A DNA stretch of 64,000 nucleotides from NCBI RefSeq assembly GCF_036038375.1, contig NZ_CP107935.1, positions 3,534,001 through 3,598,000 on the forward strand, read 5' to 3'. Position 1 is the stretch's first letter, and each line of letters starts with the position of its first letter. Below are positions 8,798 through 23,599 of the stretch, piece by piece. A program made the translations under genes and the position numbers. The DNA is from Streptomyces sp. NBC_00414. GTDB taxonomy: Bacteria > Actinomycetota > Actinomycetes > Streptomycetales > Streptomycetaceae. Under the pieces are notes generated by a model, which saw only the letters and a list, made by a program, of their open reading frames with translations, was not told the DNA's origin and searched no databases.

Positions 8798-9361
8798 TCA
8801 CCGTTTCGTCAGGCTCCCCGCCACGGACTCCGGCGCCTTCTTCGGGAACACCAGATACGTCAACGCGATCACCCCGTGAATCCCAGCGGCGCGCCACGCC
8901 ACATACCGCCAACTCTCCAGTGAGGACACCCGCCCCGGGTCACCGACATACCAGATCGCGATCTGAAGCAACCCCGTGGCGACGGCAGCCGCCACCACCG
9001 TGCCGAGCCACACCACCCCCTCGTGCCGAGCCCGGGCCATCCCGTACTTCGGCGGTCCGGCCGGTCGAGGCGCCCCCGCAAGCCGGTGCGCCGCATGTCC
9101 GTCGAGCCACTTCACGGTCCGGTGCCCGTGCCCGACGGTGTACCCGATGTAGAGCGCGGCCAGCCCGTGCGTCCAGTTCGGCTCGGCCCCGGCCTTGAGG
9201 TCCAGCGCGGTGACCACCAGCAGCACGACCTCCAGCAGGGGCTCGCACAGCAGCAGGGCCAGCCCGGTGCGGGGCATCCTCAGCAGATAGCGGAAGGCCA
9301 GGCCCGCGGCCAGCAGCACCCAGAAGCCGACCTCGCACACGGCGATCAGCGTGACGATCAC
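8798..9361 (-). CDS. Conserved integral membrane protein
   Basis: This 187-residue protein has four to five hydrophobic helices, including VCEVGFWVLLAAGLAFRYLL at the N-terminus, LLCEPLLEVVLLVVTALDL, LGTVVAAAVATGLLQIAIWY and GVIALTYLVFPK at the end. No catalytic motif is evident. The GTG start at 9361 sits six bases after AGGAG. It is divergent from chiS. It resembles an uncharacterised membrane protein found at this place in other Streptomyces. I cannot assign a function. Confidence 0.82.
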   Translation of the reverse strand: MIVTLIAVCEVGFWVLLAAGLAFRYLLRMPRTGLALLLCEPLLEVVLLVVTALDLKAGAEPNWTHGLAALYIGYTVGHGHRTVKWLDGHAAHRLAGAPRPAGPPKYGMARARHEGVVWLGTVVAAAVATGLLQIAIWYVGDPGRVSSLESWRYVAWRAAGIHGVIALTYLVFPKKAPESVAGSLTKR

Positions 9362-9523
9362 GACGAACTCCTCTCGGTCACCCTTCCAGGTTCGCGAAAG
9401 AACGACCGAAGATCGTCGTCGGCGATGACGAACCGGCACTGCATCCTTCGATGTACTCGGACGTGCGCACGGACCGTTCTCCAGGATCAGGCGACGAGCG
9501 GGCACTGCGTGTTGGATGGAGTC

Positions 9524-10744
9524 ATGCCCGTACGACTCCCCCGCCCGCACCGCGACGACGTGCGCATCGCGCTGGCGGGACTGCTCGGCGGACTCCTCCT
9601 GTGGGCCGCGGGGCTCGGCACCCGCCCGGAGTCCGACCCGATCGTGCTCTGGTCGGGGCGCTGGCCGATCCTGCTGCCGCTCGTCGTCATCGCCGGCTGC
9701 GAGCTGCTGCGCCGGACCCACCCGCGCACGGGCCTGCTGGTGGGTGTCGCCGCACTGACCCTCGACACCGTCACGCAGGGCAGCCTGGCGACCGTCGTGA
9801 TGTTCACGGACCTGGTGTACGCGGCCGTCCTGTACGGGCAGCCCGCCACGGCCCGCCGCGTCCTGTGGATCAGCGGGGCACTCACGGTGCTGGGCACCGT
9901 GGTGCCCTTCGCCGTCCTGCGGGTACCGGAAGCCCTGCTCATCGGCGTGGTCATCGGTGTCGTGTCGTTCACGCCCGGCGCCACCGGCTGGGTCGTACGC
10001 AACCACCGCGACGCCGCCGAGGCCGCCCGGCTGCGCGCCGAACAGACCGCCCTGCTCGCCGAGATCGACCGCGTCCAGGCGGTCACCGCCGAACGCGCCC
10101 GGATGGCGCGGGAGTTGCACGACATGGTGGCCAACCACCTGTCGGCGATCGCCATCCACTCCACGGCCGCACTCTCCCTCGACGACCCGGACACCTCGAA
10201 GCAGGCGCTCGGGGTGATCCGCGAGAACAGCGTCGAGGGCCTCGCCGAGATGCGCCGCCTCATCGGCATCCTGCGCGACAGCAGCGGCGACACCGAGCCG
10301 GCCGCCGCGCCCACCCTGGACGGGCTCGGCTCCCTCGTGGAGCACGCCCGCGGCAACGGCCTCGACGTCGGCCTCGACTGCGCCCACACCGCGCTGCCGG
10401 CCCCGGTCGAGCTGGCCGCCTACCGCATCGTGCAGGAATCCCTGACCAACGCCCTCAAGCACGCCTCCCCCGGCCGGGTCACGGTCTCCCTCGTCCAGCG
10501 CGACCACGCCCTGGACGTGACCGTGACCAGCCCCTTCGGCGACGTCCGGGACGACGGCCCGCGCGCCCCCGGCTCGGGCGCGGGCCTGATCGGGATGCGC
10601 GAGCGGGTCGCCCTGCTCCAGGGCACGTTCGAGGCCGGACCCGAGGGCGCGACCGGCGCCGGCACCTGTGCCGAAGACACGGCGGGCGGCGGGACCTGGA
10701 CGGTCCGCGCCACCCTCCCGATCACCGAAGGAGAAACCGCATGA
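9524..10744 (+). CDS. chiS: Sensor histidine kinase ChiS (NarL-type partner)
   Basis: This 406-residue kinase has an N-terminal membrane domain of about five helices to residue 157, then a HisKA_3 dimerisation domain with phosphoacceptor H199 (ARELHDMVANHLSAIA), and a C-terminal HATPase with VQESLTNALKHA and GAGLIGMRERV. It overlaps the response-regulator gene by ATGA. Its position immediately before chiR and chiC matches the chitinase two-component system known from S. coelicolor and S. lividans, so a role in chitin-induced chiC expression is inferred. Confidence 0.88.
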   Translation: MPVRLPRPHRDDVRIALAGLLGGLLLWAAGLGTRPESDPIVLWSGRWPILLPLVVIAGCELLRRTHPRTGLLVGVAALTLDTVTQGSLATVVMFTDLVYAAVLYGQPATARRVLWISGALTVLGTVVPFAVLRVPEALLIGVVIGVVSFTPGATGWVVRNHRDAAEAARLRAEQTALLAEIDRVQAVTAERARMARELHDMVANHLSAIAIHSTAALSLDDPDTSKQALGVIRENSVEGLAEMRRLIGILRDSSGDTEPAAAPTLDGLGSLVEHARGNGLDVGLDCAHTALPAPVELAAYRIVQESLTNALKHASPGRVTVSLVQRDHALDVTVTSPFGDVRDDGPRAPGSGAGLIGMRERVALLQGTFEAGPEGATGAGTCAEDTAGGGTWTVRATLPITEGETA

Positions 10745-11382
10745 TCCGTGTGCTCGTCGCAGAGGACCAGGCCGCCGTACGCGCCGGGCTCGTCCTCATC
10801 CTGGGCAGCGCCCCCGACATCGAGGTGGTCGGCGAGGCCGGGGACGGCGAGCGGGCGGTCGCCCTGGCCAGGGAACTGCGGCCCGACCTCGTCCTGATGG
10901 ACATCCAGATGCCCCGCCTCGACGGCGTCTCCGCCACCCGCCAGGTCGTCGCGGAGAACCTCGCCGACGTCCTCGTACTGACCACCTTCGACCTCGACGA
11001 GTACGTGTTCGGCGCGCTGCGCGCGGGCGCCGCGGGCTTTCTGCTGAAGAACACCGAGGCCCGTCGACTCCTCGACGCGGTCCGCACCGTGGCGGGCGGT
11101 GAGGGCCTGATCTCGCCCGCGGTCACCCGCCGGCTGATCGCCGAGTTCGCCGCGCGTCCCGTGCGTGAGCCGTCGGCCGACCCGTCCGTCCTCGACGCGC
11201 TGACCCGGCGGGAACGGGAGGTCCTCTCCTGCCTCGGCGAGGGCATGTCCAACGCGGACATCGGGGTACGTCTCGACATGGCCGAGGCCACCGTGAAGAC
11301 GCACGTCAGCCGCCTGCTGGGGAAGCTTGAGCTGCGCAGCCGGGTGCAGGCGGCGGTGCTGGCCCAGGAGTTGGGCGTGTAA
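10741..11382 (+). CDS. chiR: Response regulator ChiR (NarL/LuxR type)
   Basis: This 213-residue regulator has a receiver domain with acidic pair E8-D9, phosphorylation site D54 (LVLMDIQMPRLDG) and conserved T/K (VLTTFD, LLKN). A C-terminal LuxR helix-turn-helix follows (LTRREREVLSCLGEGMSNADI). It starts inside the chiS stop (ATGA), so the two are translationally coupled. The downstream chiC promoter carries paired repeats that are the expected binding sites. Confidence 0.9.
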   Translation: MIRVLVAEDQAAVRAGLVLILGSAPDIEVVGEAGDGERAVALARELRPDLVLMDIQMPRLDGVSATRQVVAENLADVLVLTTFDLDEYVFGALRAGAAGFLLKNTEARRLLDAVRTVAGGEGLISPAVTRRLIAEFAARPVREPSADPSVLDALTRREREVLSCLGEGMSNADIGVRLDMAEATVKTHVSRLLGKLELRSRVQAAVLAQELGV

Positions 11383-11407
11383 CAAGTAGTCACACCAACC
11401 CCCACAG

Positions 11408-11440
11408 TGGTCTGGACCTATTGACCTATGGTCCAGACCT
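11408..11440 (+). promoter_or_regulatory. Paired 12-bp chitinase operator repeats
   Basis: TGGTCTGGACCT (11408-11419) and TGGTCCAGACCT (11429-11440) are direct repeats 21 bases apart, each nearly palindromic. They match the direct repeats of Streptomyces chitinase promoters and resemble DasR sites (dre, TGGTCTAGACCA). The first lies just upstream of the -35 box and the second between the -35 and -10 boxes, so a bound repressor would block polymerase. Confidence 0.88.
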
Positions 11441-11449
11441 TTCTATTGT
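11421..11449 (+). promoter_or_regulatory. chiC promoter
   Basis: TTGACC (11421-11426) and TATTGT (11444-11449) are separated by 17 bases, an ideal vegetative-type promoter. The second operator repeat fills the spacer. The start point would lie about 30 bases before the chiC ATG. Confidence 0.75.
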
Positions 11450-11487
11450 CCTGCGCACCTCATAAAACTCCCCCCAAGGAGACGCGG

Positions 11488-13341
<1,854 letters not shown>

Positions 13342-13365
13342 CAACCCCGCGGCCCCGAACGACAA

Positions 13366-13418
13366 CCGCCCGGGCAGCGAGTGAATGGCTAAGCCACATT
13401 CACTCGCTGCCCGGGCGG
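13366..13418. terminator. 22-bp stem-loop between chiC and the DUF2550 gene
   Basis: Perfect arms at 13366-13387 and 13397-13418 enclose a nine-base loop. The TAG stop of the leftward DUF2550 gene (13389-13391) lies in the loop, so its last codons form one arm. The structure can terminate both converging transcripts. Confidence 0.85.
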
Positions 13419-13835
13419 CGCGGCTTCCAGCCAGGCAAGAAACCCGGTCAGCGCGTCCTCGCTCATGGCGAGTTCGAGCCGCGTACCGCGATGGACACAG
13501 GCCAGGATGATCGCGTCGGAGAGCAGCGCCAGCTCCTCCTCGCCCTCGGGAGCGCGCCGGCCGGCCACCTCGATCGCCGAGCGCTCAAGAACACGACGCG
13601 GCCGAAGCGCGTACGAGAAGACCCGGAACCACTCGATCCGGTCACCGCTGTAGCGGGCGATGCCGTAGCCCCACCCCTTGCCACTGGTGTCGGTCTTCTC
13701 CGGGACGTCCCACCGGAGGCTGCAGTCGAAGGTGCCGCCCGAGCGCTGGATCACTCTGCGACGCAGGCCGAAGACGAAGAGTCCGAGGGCCACCAGTACT
13801 ACTACCGACCCGACCACAGTCAGAGCGAGGACCAT
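13389..13835 (-). CDS. DUF2550 membrane-anchored protein
   Basis: This 148-residue protein has one N-terminal transmembrane helix (VLALTVVGSVVVLVALGLFVFGL) followed by a soluble domain with GWGYGIARYSGDRIEWFRV, typical of DUF2550. It always neighbours the ATP synthase operon in Streptomyces. Function is unknown. ATG 13835 is preferred to a GTG two codons upstream because AGGAGG lies nine bases before the ATG and only three before the GTG. Confidence 0.85.
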   Translation of the reverse strand: MVLALTVVGSVVVLVALGLFVFGLRRRVIQRSGGTFDCSLRWDVPEKTDTSGKGWGYGIARYSGDRIEWFRVFSYALRPRRVLERSAIEVAGRRAPEGEEELALLSDAIILACVHRGTRLELAMSEDALTGFLAWLEAAPPGQRVNVA

Positions 13836-13891
13836 CGACACCGACCTCCTCGTCTCCTAGGTAACGGAAAGGAAAAAAGCACCCGCATCGC

Positions 13892-13940
13892 CTCAGCCGC
13901 GACCCGGTCCGGAAAAGCTCCGGTCCTGGCCGCGGCTGAG
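13892..13940 (-). terminator. Terminator of the ATP synthase operon
   Basis: CTCAGCCGCG (13892-13901) pairs with CGCGGCTGAG (13931-13940), with further pairing inside. Read leftward it follows the atpC stop by 24 bases and is followed, after a short gap, by a TTTTTT run. Confidence 0.7.
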
Positions 13941-13963
13941 TCACTTCCTGTGGCGCGCTGGTT

Positions 13964-14338
13964 TCAGTGCGCCGACACCGCCCGCAGTCGGACGTCCGCG
14001 CGACGCTCGGCGGACGCGTCGGCGTCCGACTTCGCACGCTCGAACGCCCGCTCCGCACGCTGGACGTCGATCTCGTCCGACAGCTCGGCGATCTCGGCCA
14101 GCAGGGACAGCTTGTTGTCCGCGAAAGAGATGAAACCGCCGTGCACCGCGGCGACGACCGTTCCACCATCACTCGTACGGATGGTCACCGGGCCCGACTC
14201 CAGCACACCGAGCAGCGGCTGGTGACCGGGCATGACGCCGATGTCGCCGGACGTGGTACGCGCGACGACCAGGGTGGCCTCGCCGGACCAGACACTGCGG
14301 TCCGCGGCGACGAGCTCGACATGCAGCTCAGCAGCCAA
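13964..14338 (-). CDS. atpC: ATP synthase F1 epsilon subunit
   Basis: This 124-residue protein opens MAAELHVELVAADRSVWSGE and has the conserved GDIGVMPGHQPLL loop of the beta-sandwich domain, followed by a helical hairpin. It is part of the central stalk and restrains ATP hydrolysis. It is the last gene of the leftward atp operon, 138 bases after atpD. That gap contains a stem-loop near 14355-14381 that may tune its expression relative to atpD. Confidence 0.95.
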   Translation of the reverse strand: MAAELHVELVAADRSVWSGEATLVVARTTSGDIGVMPGHQPLLGVLESGPVTIRTSDGGTVVAAVHGGFISFADNKLSLLAEIAELSDEIDVQRAERAFERAKSDADASAERRADVRLRAVSAH

Positions 14339-14476
14339 GGTGGGCTCCTCGGGTCACCACCCGGCGTTCGCTGCCGGGTGTTGGGTCAAAGTCTAATAGG
14401 CGTAGTGAGAAGGGCGGGACCCGCCCCGCGAGGCACGGCCCCGCCCCCTCACTCAGAACCACTCGGAACGCGAGGT

Positions 14477-16830
<2,354 letters not shown>

Positions 16831-16850
16831 GAGTCAGGTCCCTTCCGTCG

Positions 16851-18443
16851 TCACTTGCCCGCAGCGGCAGGGGTGTCCTCGCCGAGCAGCTTGCCGTCCG
16901 ACGTCTCGAACTGCTTCTTGAAGTCCGCGATCGCGTCGGCGATGGCCTGCAGGGTGTCGTCGGACATCTTGCCGCCCTCCTTGATGGAGGTCATGAGGCC
17001 CTGCTCCTTGCGGTGCAGGTACTCGAGCAGCTCCTTCTCGAAGCGGCGGATGTCGTTGACCGGAACCTCGTCCATCTTGCCGGTGGTGCCTGCCCACACG
17101 GAGACGACCTGGTCCTCGGTGGCCATCGGCTGGTACTGAGCCTGCTTGAGCAGCTCGACCATCCGCTGACCGCGGTCCAGCTGCGACTTCGACGCGGCGT
17201 CCAGGTCGGAACCGAAGGCGGCGAACGCCTCCAGCTCACGGAACTGGGCGAGGTCGACGCGCAGTCGGCCGGAGACCTGCTTCATCGCCTTGTGCTGCGC
17301 GGAACCACCGACTCGGGAGACGGAGATACCGACGTTCAGCGCGGGGCGCTGACCGGCGTTGAAGAGGTCCGACTCCAGGAAGCACTGGCCGTCGGTGATG
17401 GAGATGACGTTGGTCGGGATGAACGCCGAGACGTCGTTGGCCTTCGTCTCGACGATCGGCAGACCGGTCATCGAGCCCGCGCCCAGCTCGTCCGAGAGCT
17501 TCGCGCAGCGCTCAAGGAGACGGGAGTGCAGGTAGAAGACGTCACCGGGGTAGGCCTCGCGCCCCGGCGGGCGGCGGAGCAGCAGGGACACGGCGCGGTA
17601 GGCGTCGGCCTGCTTCGAGAGGTCGTCGAAGATGATGAGGACGTGCTTGCCCTCGTACATCCACTGCTGGCCGATGGCCGAACCGGTGTACGGCGCCAGG
17701 TACTTGAAGCCGGCCGGGTCGGACGCCGGGGCGGCGACGATGGTCGTGTACTCCAGCGCGCCGGCCTCTTCGAGGGCGCCACGCACGGAGGCGATGGTCG
17801 AGCCCTTCTGGCCGATGGCGACGTAGACGCAGCGGACCTGCTTCTTCGGGTCGCCCGTGCGCCAGTTGTCACGCTGGTTGATGATCGTGTCGACGGCCAG
17901 CGCGGTCTTGCCCGTCTGACGGTCGCCGATGACCAGCTGACGCTGGCCACGGCCGATCGGGGTCATCGCGTCGACGGCCTTGTAGCCCGTCTCCATCGGC
18001 TCGTGCACCGACTTACGGGCCATGACGCCCGGTGCCTGCAGTTCGAGCGCGCGGCGTCCGGACGTCTCGATCTCGCCGAGACCGTCGATCGGGGTGCCGA
18101 GCGGGTCGACAACGCGGCCGAGGTAGCCCTCGCCGACGGCCACGGACAGGACCTCGCCGGTACGCGTGACCGGCTGCCCCTCCTCGATACCGCTGAACTC
18201 ACCGAGGACGACCGCACCGATCTCGCGCTCTTCCAGGTTCAGCGCGAGGCCGAGGGTGCCGTCCTCGAACTTCAGCAGTTCGTTGGCCATGGCCGAGGGC
18301 AGGCCCTCGACCTTCGCGATGCCGTCGCCGGCAAGGGTGACCGTACCGACCTCCTCGCGCGAGGCCGCGTCCGGCTTGTACGACTGGACAAAGTTCTCCA
18401 GCGCATCCCGGATCTCCTCCGGCCGGATCGTGAGCTCCGCCAT
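16851..18443 (-). CDS. atpA: ATP synthase F1 alpha subunit
   Basis: This 530-residue subunit begins [20 protein letters not shown]. The P-loop is [13 protein letters not shown], followed by [11 protein letters not shown] and [23 protein letters not shown] 18443 gives the standard N-terminus, and an in-frame ATG 28 codons upstream adds a non-conserved extension. The C-terminal roughly 25 residues ([14 protein letters not shown]) are the usual actinobacterial tail. Confidence 0.98.
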   Translation of the reverse strand: MAELTIRPEEIRDALENFVQSYKPDAASREEVGTVTLAGDGIAKVEGLPSAMANELLKFEDGTLGLALNLEEREIGAVVLGEFSGIEEGQPVTRTGEVLSVAVGEGYLGRVVDPLGTPIDGLGEIETSGRRALELQAPGVMARKSVHEPMETGYKAVDAMTPIGRGQRQLVIGDRQTGKTALAVDTIINQRDNWRTGDPKKQVRCVYVAIGQKGSTIASVRGALEEAGALEYTTIVAAPASDPAGFKYLAPYTGSAIGQQWMYEGKHVLIIFDDLSKQADAYRAVSLLLRRPPGREAYPGDVFYLHSRLLERCAKLSDELGAGSMTGLPIVETKANDVSAFIPTNVISITDGQCFLESDLFNAGQRPALNVGISVSRVGGSAQHKAMKQVSGRLRVDLAQFRELEAFAAFGSDLDAASKSQLDRGQRMVELLKQAQYQPMATEDQVVSVWAGTTGKMDEVPVNDIRRFEKELLEYLHRKEQGLMTSIKEGGKMSDDTLQAIADAIADFKKQFETSDGKLLGEDTPAAAGK

Positions 18444-18580
18444 CTGGGTTCCCTGCTCTCCTTGTTGGGCCCGAAGTTTTCTTGGGGGGTCTGGGGTCTG
18501 CCCCCAGGAATCCTCTGCACGGCCCAACCAGGGCCGTAAGCACTGCGGTGTACTGCTTGTGTACGCGTATTGAGTTGCTG

Positions 18581-19396
18581 CTAGCCCGCCATGCGGCGGC
18601 TGACGTCCTCAAGCCGGTCCGCGATGGAGCCGTTGATGACGTCGTCGCCGACCTGCACCCGGATTCCGCCGATGACCTCGGGGTCCACGTCGAGATTGAG
18701 GTGCATCGGGCGGCCGTAGAGCTTCGCGAGGGCGGCGCCGAGGCGCTGCTTCTGCGGTTCGCTCAGCGGGACCGCCGAGGTGACGACGGCGACCATGCGG
18801 CTCCGGCGTCCGGCGGCGAGCTTGGACAGGGATTCGAGTCCCGACTCCAGGCTACGTCCCCGGGGCGCGGTCACAAGGCGTGTGACCAGTCGCTCGGTGA
18901 CGGCGTCGGCCCGGCCGCCGAGCAGGCTGCGCAGCAGCTCGCTCTTGGCCGTGGCGGTGGCGCCGCGGTCGGTCAGCGCTGCGCGCAGCCCGGTGTTCGA
19001 GGCGACGATGCGGCCGAACCGGAACAGTTCGTCCTCGACGTCGTCGAGCCTGCCGGCGCGCTGCGCGGCCGTGAGGTCGGCGGTGTCGGCCAGCTCCTCG
19101 ATGGAGTCGACCAGGTCACGCGACCGCGACCAGCGGGAGCGGACCAGACCGGCCACCACGTCGGCGGTGGTACCGCTGACCTGGCCTGCCAGGAGGCGCC
19201 CGGCCAGTTCGGCCTTGGCCTCGCCGGCCTGCGCCGGGTCGGTGAGGACCCGGCGCAGGGACACCTCACGGTCGAGCAGCACGGTGACGGAGGCCAGCTC
19301 GTCGGCGAGCTGCGCCGCGTCGACGGACGGGGAGTCCGTCAGCGCGTCGAGACGCTCACGTGCGGCAGCCAGCGCGTCGCGGCTCGCTCCGTTCAT
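18581..19396 (-). CDS. atpH: ATP synthase F1 delta subunit
   Basis: This 271-residue delta (OSCP) subunit links F1 to the peripheral stalk. The C-terminal motif [21 protein letters not shown] is conserved. It is longer than the roughly 180-residue enterobacterial form, as usual in actinobacteria. Its start overlaps the atpF stop (ATGA). A 137-base gap precedes atpA and contains a CTGGGG/CCCCAG hairpin. Confidence 0.96.
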   Translation of the reverse strand: MNGASRDALAAARERLDALTDSPSVDAAQLADELASVTVLLDREVSLRRVLTDPAQAGEAKAELAGRLLAGQVSGTTADVVAGLVRSRWSRSRDLVDSIEELADTADLTAAQRAGRLDDVEDELFRFGRIVASNTGLRAALTDRGATATAKSELLRSLLGGRADAVTERLVTRLVTAPRGRSLESGLESLSKLAAGRRSRMVAVVTSAVPLSEPQKQRLGAALAKLYGRPMHLNLDVDPEVIGGIRVQVGDDVINGSIADRLEDVSRRMAG

Positions 19397-19947
19397 CGCG
19401 TGGCCTCGGCCTTCGAAGCGGTCTCGTCGAGACCGTCGAGGAACCGGTCGATCGTGCGGCTCTGCCGGGCGTGGTCCTCAAGGGACTCGCCGACGAGCTT
19501 GCCGGCCAGTTCGGTGGCCAGCTGGCCCACGTCCTGGCGCAGCGCGGACGCGGCGGCCTTGCGGTCGGCGGCGAGCTGCGAGTGACCGGCGGCGACGATC
19601 TCCTCGCGCTGCCGCTGGCCTTCCGCGCGCATCTCGGCGATGAGCGTGGCGCCCTGCTCCTGCGCCTCCTGGCGCAGACGCGCGGCCTCGTGCCGGGCTT
19701 CGGCGAGCTGGGCCTTGTACTGCTCCAGCACGCTCTGGGCCTCGGTCTGAGCGGCCTCGGCCTTCTCGATACCGCCCTCGATGGCCTCGCGGCGCTGTTC
19801 CAGAACCTTGTTGATGTTCGGGAGCAGCTTCTTGGCGAGGAAGCCGAAGACGATGACGAAGGCGATCAGGCCGATGACCAGCTCGGGGATCGGCGGAATG
19901 AGGGGATTTTCCAGCTCCTCAGCCGCGATATTGAGCATCTGGCTCAT
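19393..19947 (-). CDS. atpF: ATP synthase F0 b subunit
   Basis: This 184-residue subunit has one N-terminal membrane helix (LVIGLIAFVIVFGFLAKKLLP) and a long charged coiled coil rich in Glu, Ala, Gln and Arg, forming the peripheral stalk. AAAGG lies just upstream of the ATG, and the stop overlaps atpH. Confidence 0.96.
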   Translation of the reverse strand: MSQMLNIAAEELENPLIPPIPELVIGLIAFVIVFGFLAKKLLPNINKVLEQRREAIEGGIEKAEAAQTEAQSVLEQYKAQLAEARHEAARLRQEAQEQGATLIAEMRAEGQRQREEIVAAGHSQLAADRKAAASALRQDVGQLATELAGKLVGESLEDHARQSRTIDRFLDGLDETASKAEATR

Positions 19948-19988
19948 ATCAGTGCCTTTCGTCTAGTGGGCTGTCGTGGATCCGACGA

Positions 19989-21123
<1,135 letters not shown>

Positions 21124-21348
21124 CGCGGGCTCCTTCAGCGTGGCGCATAGGTACGGCAACCTCGTTGTGTCGGCGCGGCGCGCAGCCGCGGTTCGGCACT
21201 GGACTGGTGTAACGGATGTGAGGGCGGCTGGGGGGCATCAAGCCTCGCGATTGAGCAGGCGTCAGCTCAGATGCCCGCGCCCGCGATGCCGCAGTTGGCA
21301 CCGGACGATAGCAGGGTCTTCTACGAGCACTTATCCCGGCCCTACCCC

Positions 21349-21786
21349 TCACGACGAGTGCCCTGTCTTTTCGGGCCTGTCGCCCTTCGAGGACTCGGGT
21401 TCGACGTAGAGGATCTTGGCTTTCATCTGGGCACGCGCCTGTGCGCCGATCCACGCGAGCGTGGCGGCGACGATGGAGATCGCGAAGGCCTTCGGGTTGA
21501 ACAGCGTCGTGTTCTTGAACGCGGCGACGAAGATGAACAGCAGAAGAATCTGTGCCGTATAGAGCATCAGACCCATCGCCTGGAACAAGTGCGGAAGCGA
21601 TTTGGCAGTGCGCTGCAGAACGTACAGCCCGATGCCCATGAAGAGGATCACGACCAGCGTCGCCACAAGCGCCCCGACCGCCCCCTTGCCTCCCGCGACC
21701 ACACCACTGACGACGGCGGCAATAGCGCCGACGGCAGCTGTGGGCACAGCGGCCTGGAGAAGGATCCGGACGTCATTGGAGGGCAT
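21349..21786 (-). CDS. atpI: ATP synthase accessory protein I
   Basis: This 145-residue membrane protein with about four helices is the first gene of the atp operon. In other bacteria AtpI assists c-ring assembly or Mg transport. ATG 21786 with GGAG eight bases upstream is preferred to an in-frame start 32 codons earlier. A Rex-operator-like palindrome lies 126 bases upstream. Confidence 0.88.
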   Translation of the reverse strand: MPSNDVRILLQAAVPTAAVGAIAAVVSGVVAGGKGAVGALVATLVVILFMGIGLYVLQRTAKSLPHLFQAMGLMLYTAQILLLFIFVAAFKNTTLFNPKAFAISIVAATLAWIGAQARAQMKAKILYVEPESSKGDRPEKTGHSS

Positions 21787-21911
21787 GGCGGCAACTCCGC
21801 TTTGCTCAAGGGGGCAGGTGTCGTCATGGACGAGCGTAGTCCCGGACAGAGAGAGAACCTCACCGCCGGTGAACCGTCGCACTGCGGTCCTTCGGCTCTG
21901 TCCTGGGTTCT

Positions 21912-21927
21912 CGTGAACCGTATCACA
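21912..21927. promoter_or_regulatory. Rex-operator-like (ROP) palindrome upstream of atpI
   Basis: CGTGAACCGTATCACA matches the Streptomyces Rex consensus TGTGAACGCGTTCACA at 11 of 16 positions, including GTGAAC and TCACA. Rex is an NADH/NAD redox-sensing repressor of respiratory genes. The site lies in the upstream region of the atp operon. Confidence 0.55.
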
Positions 21928-22040
21928 AACTATTTGATGCAGTCTTTACCTGGTTGGTGTGCCCGGCGTCACACATGAGAGTGAACATGCACGTCTGTGC
22001 ACTCGGGCGACCTACTTGTCTGGTATTAGGGCGGTTCCGG

Positions 22041-22063
22041 AGAGCCGCCCACGGGGCGGCTCT
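22041..22063 (-). terminator. Stem-loop after the WecA-type gene
   Basis: AGAGCCGCCC and GGGCGGCTCT form a perfect 10-bp stem with a three-base loop, 20 bases past the stop of the leftward transferase gene. It separates that gene from the atp operon promoter region. Confidence 0.75.
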
Positions 22064-22083
22064 TGCGGAATTCTTACCCGGCG

Positions 22084-23475
22084 TCAGCGCGACGTTCCGG
22101 CCCTGCGCTCTTCCAGCAGACGCGAACGGGGGCCGACAGCGGTCGCCCCGTTGACCCCGGAGACTCCCGCGGCCACCGGAGTGCGGCGTTCCCCGTCCTG
22201 CTCCGTGTCCTGGGCGCCGTCCTCGCCGGCCTCGCCGTGCGTCCCCTCGCCCGTTGCGTTCGCGACCGCCGGGGCATCCTCGCCTGGCAGGTCCACGGCC
22301 CTGCGCCGCCGGTAGCGCGGCGGCACGAAGTGCTCGGCCCAGCGCGGGGCACGCGGCGTGAAGCGCGGCAGCAGGAGCAGCAGCAGGCCCACCGCGCTGA
22401 GCGCCATGATGCCGAGCACGATCCACATGGCACCGGAGTTCACCGAGTAGGCGAGGGCTCCGAAGGCGATCAGCGCCGACCAGAAGTACATGATGAGCAC
22501 GGCCCGGCTGTGCGAGTGCCCGATCTCGAGCAGACGGTGGTGCAGGTGTCCGCGGTCGGCGGCGAACGGGGACTGGCCCCGCCAGGTGCGCCGCACGATG
22601 GCGAGCACCAGGTCCGCCGCCGGGACTGCGATGATCGTCAGCGGCAGCAGCAGCGGGATGTAGACCGGCACCGTCTGGTGCACGGCCTCCTTCTCGGACC
22701 CGGCGAACAGGTTCATCGCGTCCGGGTCGACCTGCCCGGTGATGGAGATGGCGCCGGCCGCCAGCACGAGGCCGATGAGCATCGAGCCCGAGTCGCCCAT
22801 GAAGATCCGCGCGGGGTGCATGTTGTGCGGCAGGAAGCCGAGGCACATGCCCATGAGGAGCGCGGCGAAGAGCGTGGCGGGGGCGGCGGACTCCAGCCCG
22901 TACCCGTACCAGATGCGGTAGCCGTACATGAAGAACGCCGCCGCGGCGATGCACACCATGCCCGCGGCGAGGCCGTCGAGGCCGTCGGCGAAGTTCACCG
23001 CGTTGATGGTGATCACGACGAGCGCGACGGTCAGCAGCGTGCCCTGCCACTGGGTCAGCGAGACCGAGCCCACACCGGGGATCGGCAGCCACAGGATCGT
23101 CAGACCCTGCATGACCATGACGCCCGCGGCGATCATCTGGCCGCCCAGCTTGATCAGGGCGTCGATCTCGAACTTGTCGTCCAGGACGCCGATGAGCCAG
23201 ATCAGGGCGGCGCCGGACAGCAGGGCCCGCGGCTCGTTGGAGTTCTCGAAGACCTCGCTGAGGTTCGTCAGGTGGTCGGCGACCAGCAGGCCGGCGCACA
23301 GTCCGAAGAACATCGCGATACCGCCGAGGCGCGGTGTGGGTTCTCGGTGCACGTCACGTGCCCGGATCTCCGGCATCGCTCCGGCCACGATCGCGAACTT
23401 CCGCACCGGCCCGGTCAGCAGGTACGTCACCGCGGCCGTGATGCAGAGCGTCAGGAGGTATTCACGCACGGGCAT
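22084..23475 (-). CDS. WecA/TagO-type polyprenyl-phosphate sugar-1-phosphate transferase
   Basis: This 463-residue enzyme has about ten membrane helices. Signature motifs are PTPRLGGIAMF, GVLDDKFEIDALIK, NAVNFADGLDGLAAG and the cytoplasmic ARIFMGDSGSM and RGHLHHRLL. The family attaches GlcNAc-1-phosphate (or a related sugar) to undecaprenyl or decaprenyl phosphate, starting teichoic-acid or other wall polymers. The C-terminal roughly 80 residues are a hydrophilic, poorly conserved tail. The exact sugar is not readable. It sits between glyA and atpI as in other Streptomyces. Confidence 0.9.
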   Translation of the reverse strand: MPVREYLLTLCITAAVTYLLTGPVRKFAIVAGAMPEIRARDVHREPTPRLGGIAMFFGLCAGLLVADHLTNLSEVFENSNEPRALLSGAALIWLIGVLDDKFEIDALIKLGGQMIAAGVMVMQGLTILWLPIPGVGSVSLTQWQGTLLTVALVVITINAVNFADGLDGLAAGMVCIAAAAFFMYGYRIWYGYGLESAAPATLFAALLMGMCLGFLPHNMHPARIFMGDSGSMLIGLVLAAGAISITGQVDPDAMNLFAGSEKEAVHQTVPVYIPLLLPLTIIAVPAADLVLAIVRRTWRGQSPFAADRGHLHHRLLEIGHSHSRAVLIMYFWSALIAFGALAYSVNSGAMWIVLGIMALSAVGLLLLLLPRFTPRAPRWAEHFVPPRYRRRRAVDLPGEDAPAVANATGEGTHGEAGEDGAQDTEQDGERRTPVAAGVSGVNGATAVGPRSRLLEERRAGTSR

Positions 23476-23599
23476 TCCCCACAGGTCTCGCTGGCCATCT
23501 CAGCCCCACACCATAGCTTCGTGCGCATACGGTTGAGGACTTCCGGGTAGAGCCGATGGTTGCACGAGTGGTTGTGCCCCCATGATCGCCCACCCCCCG

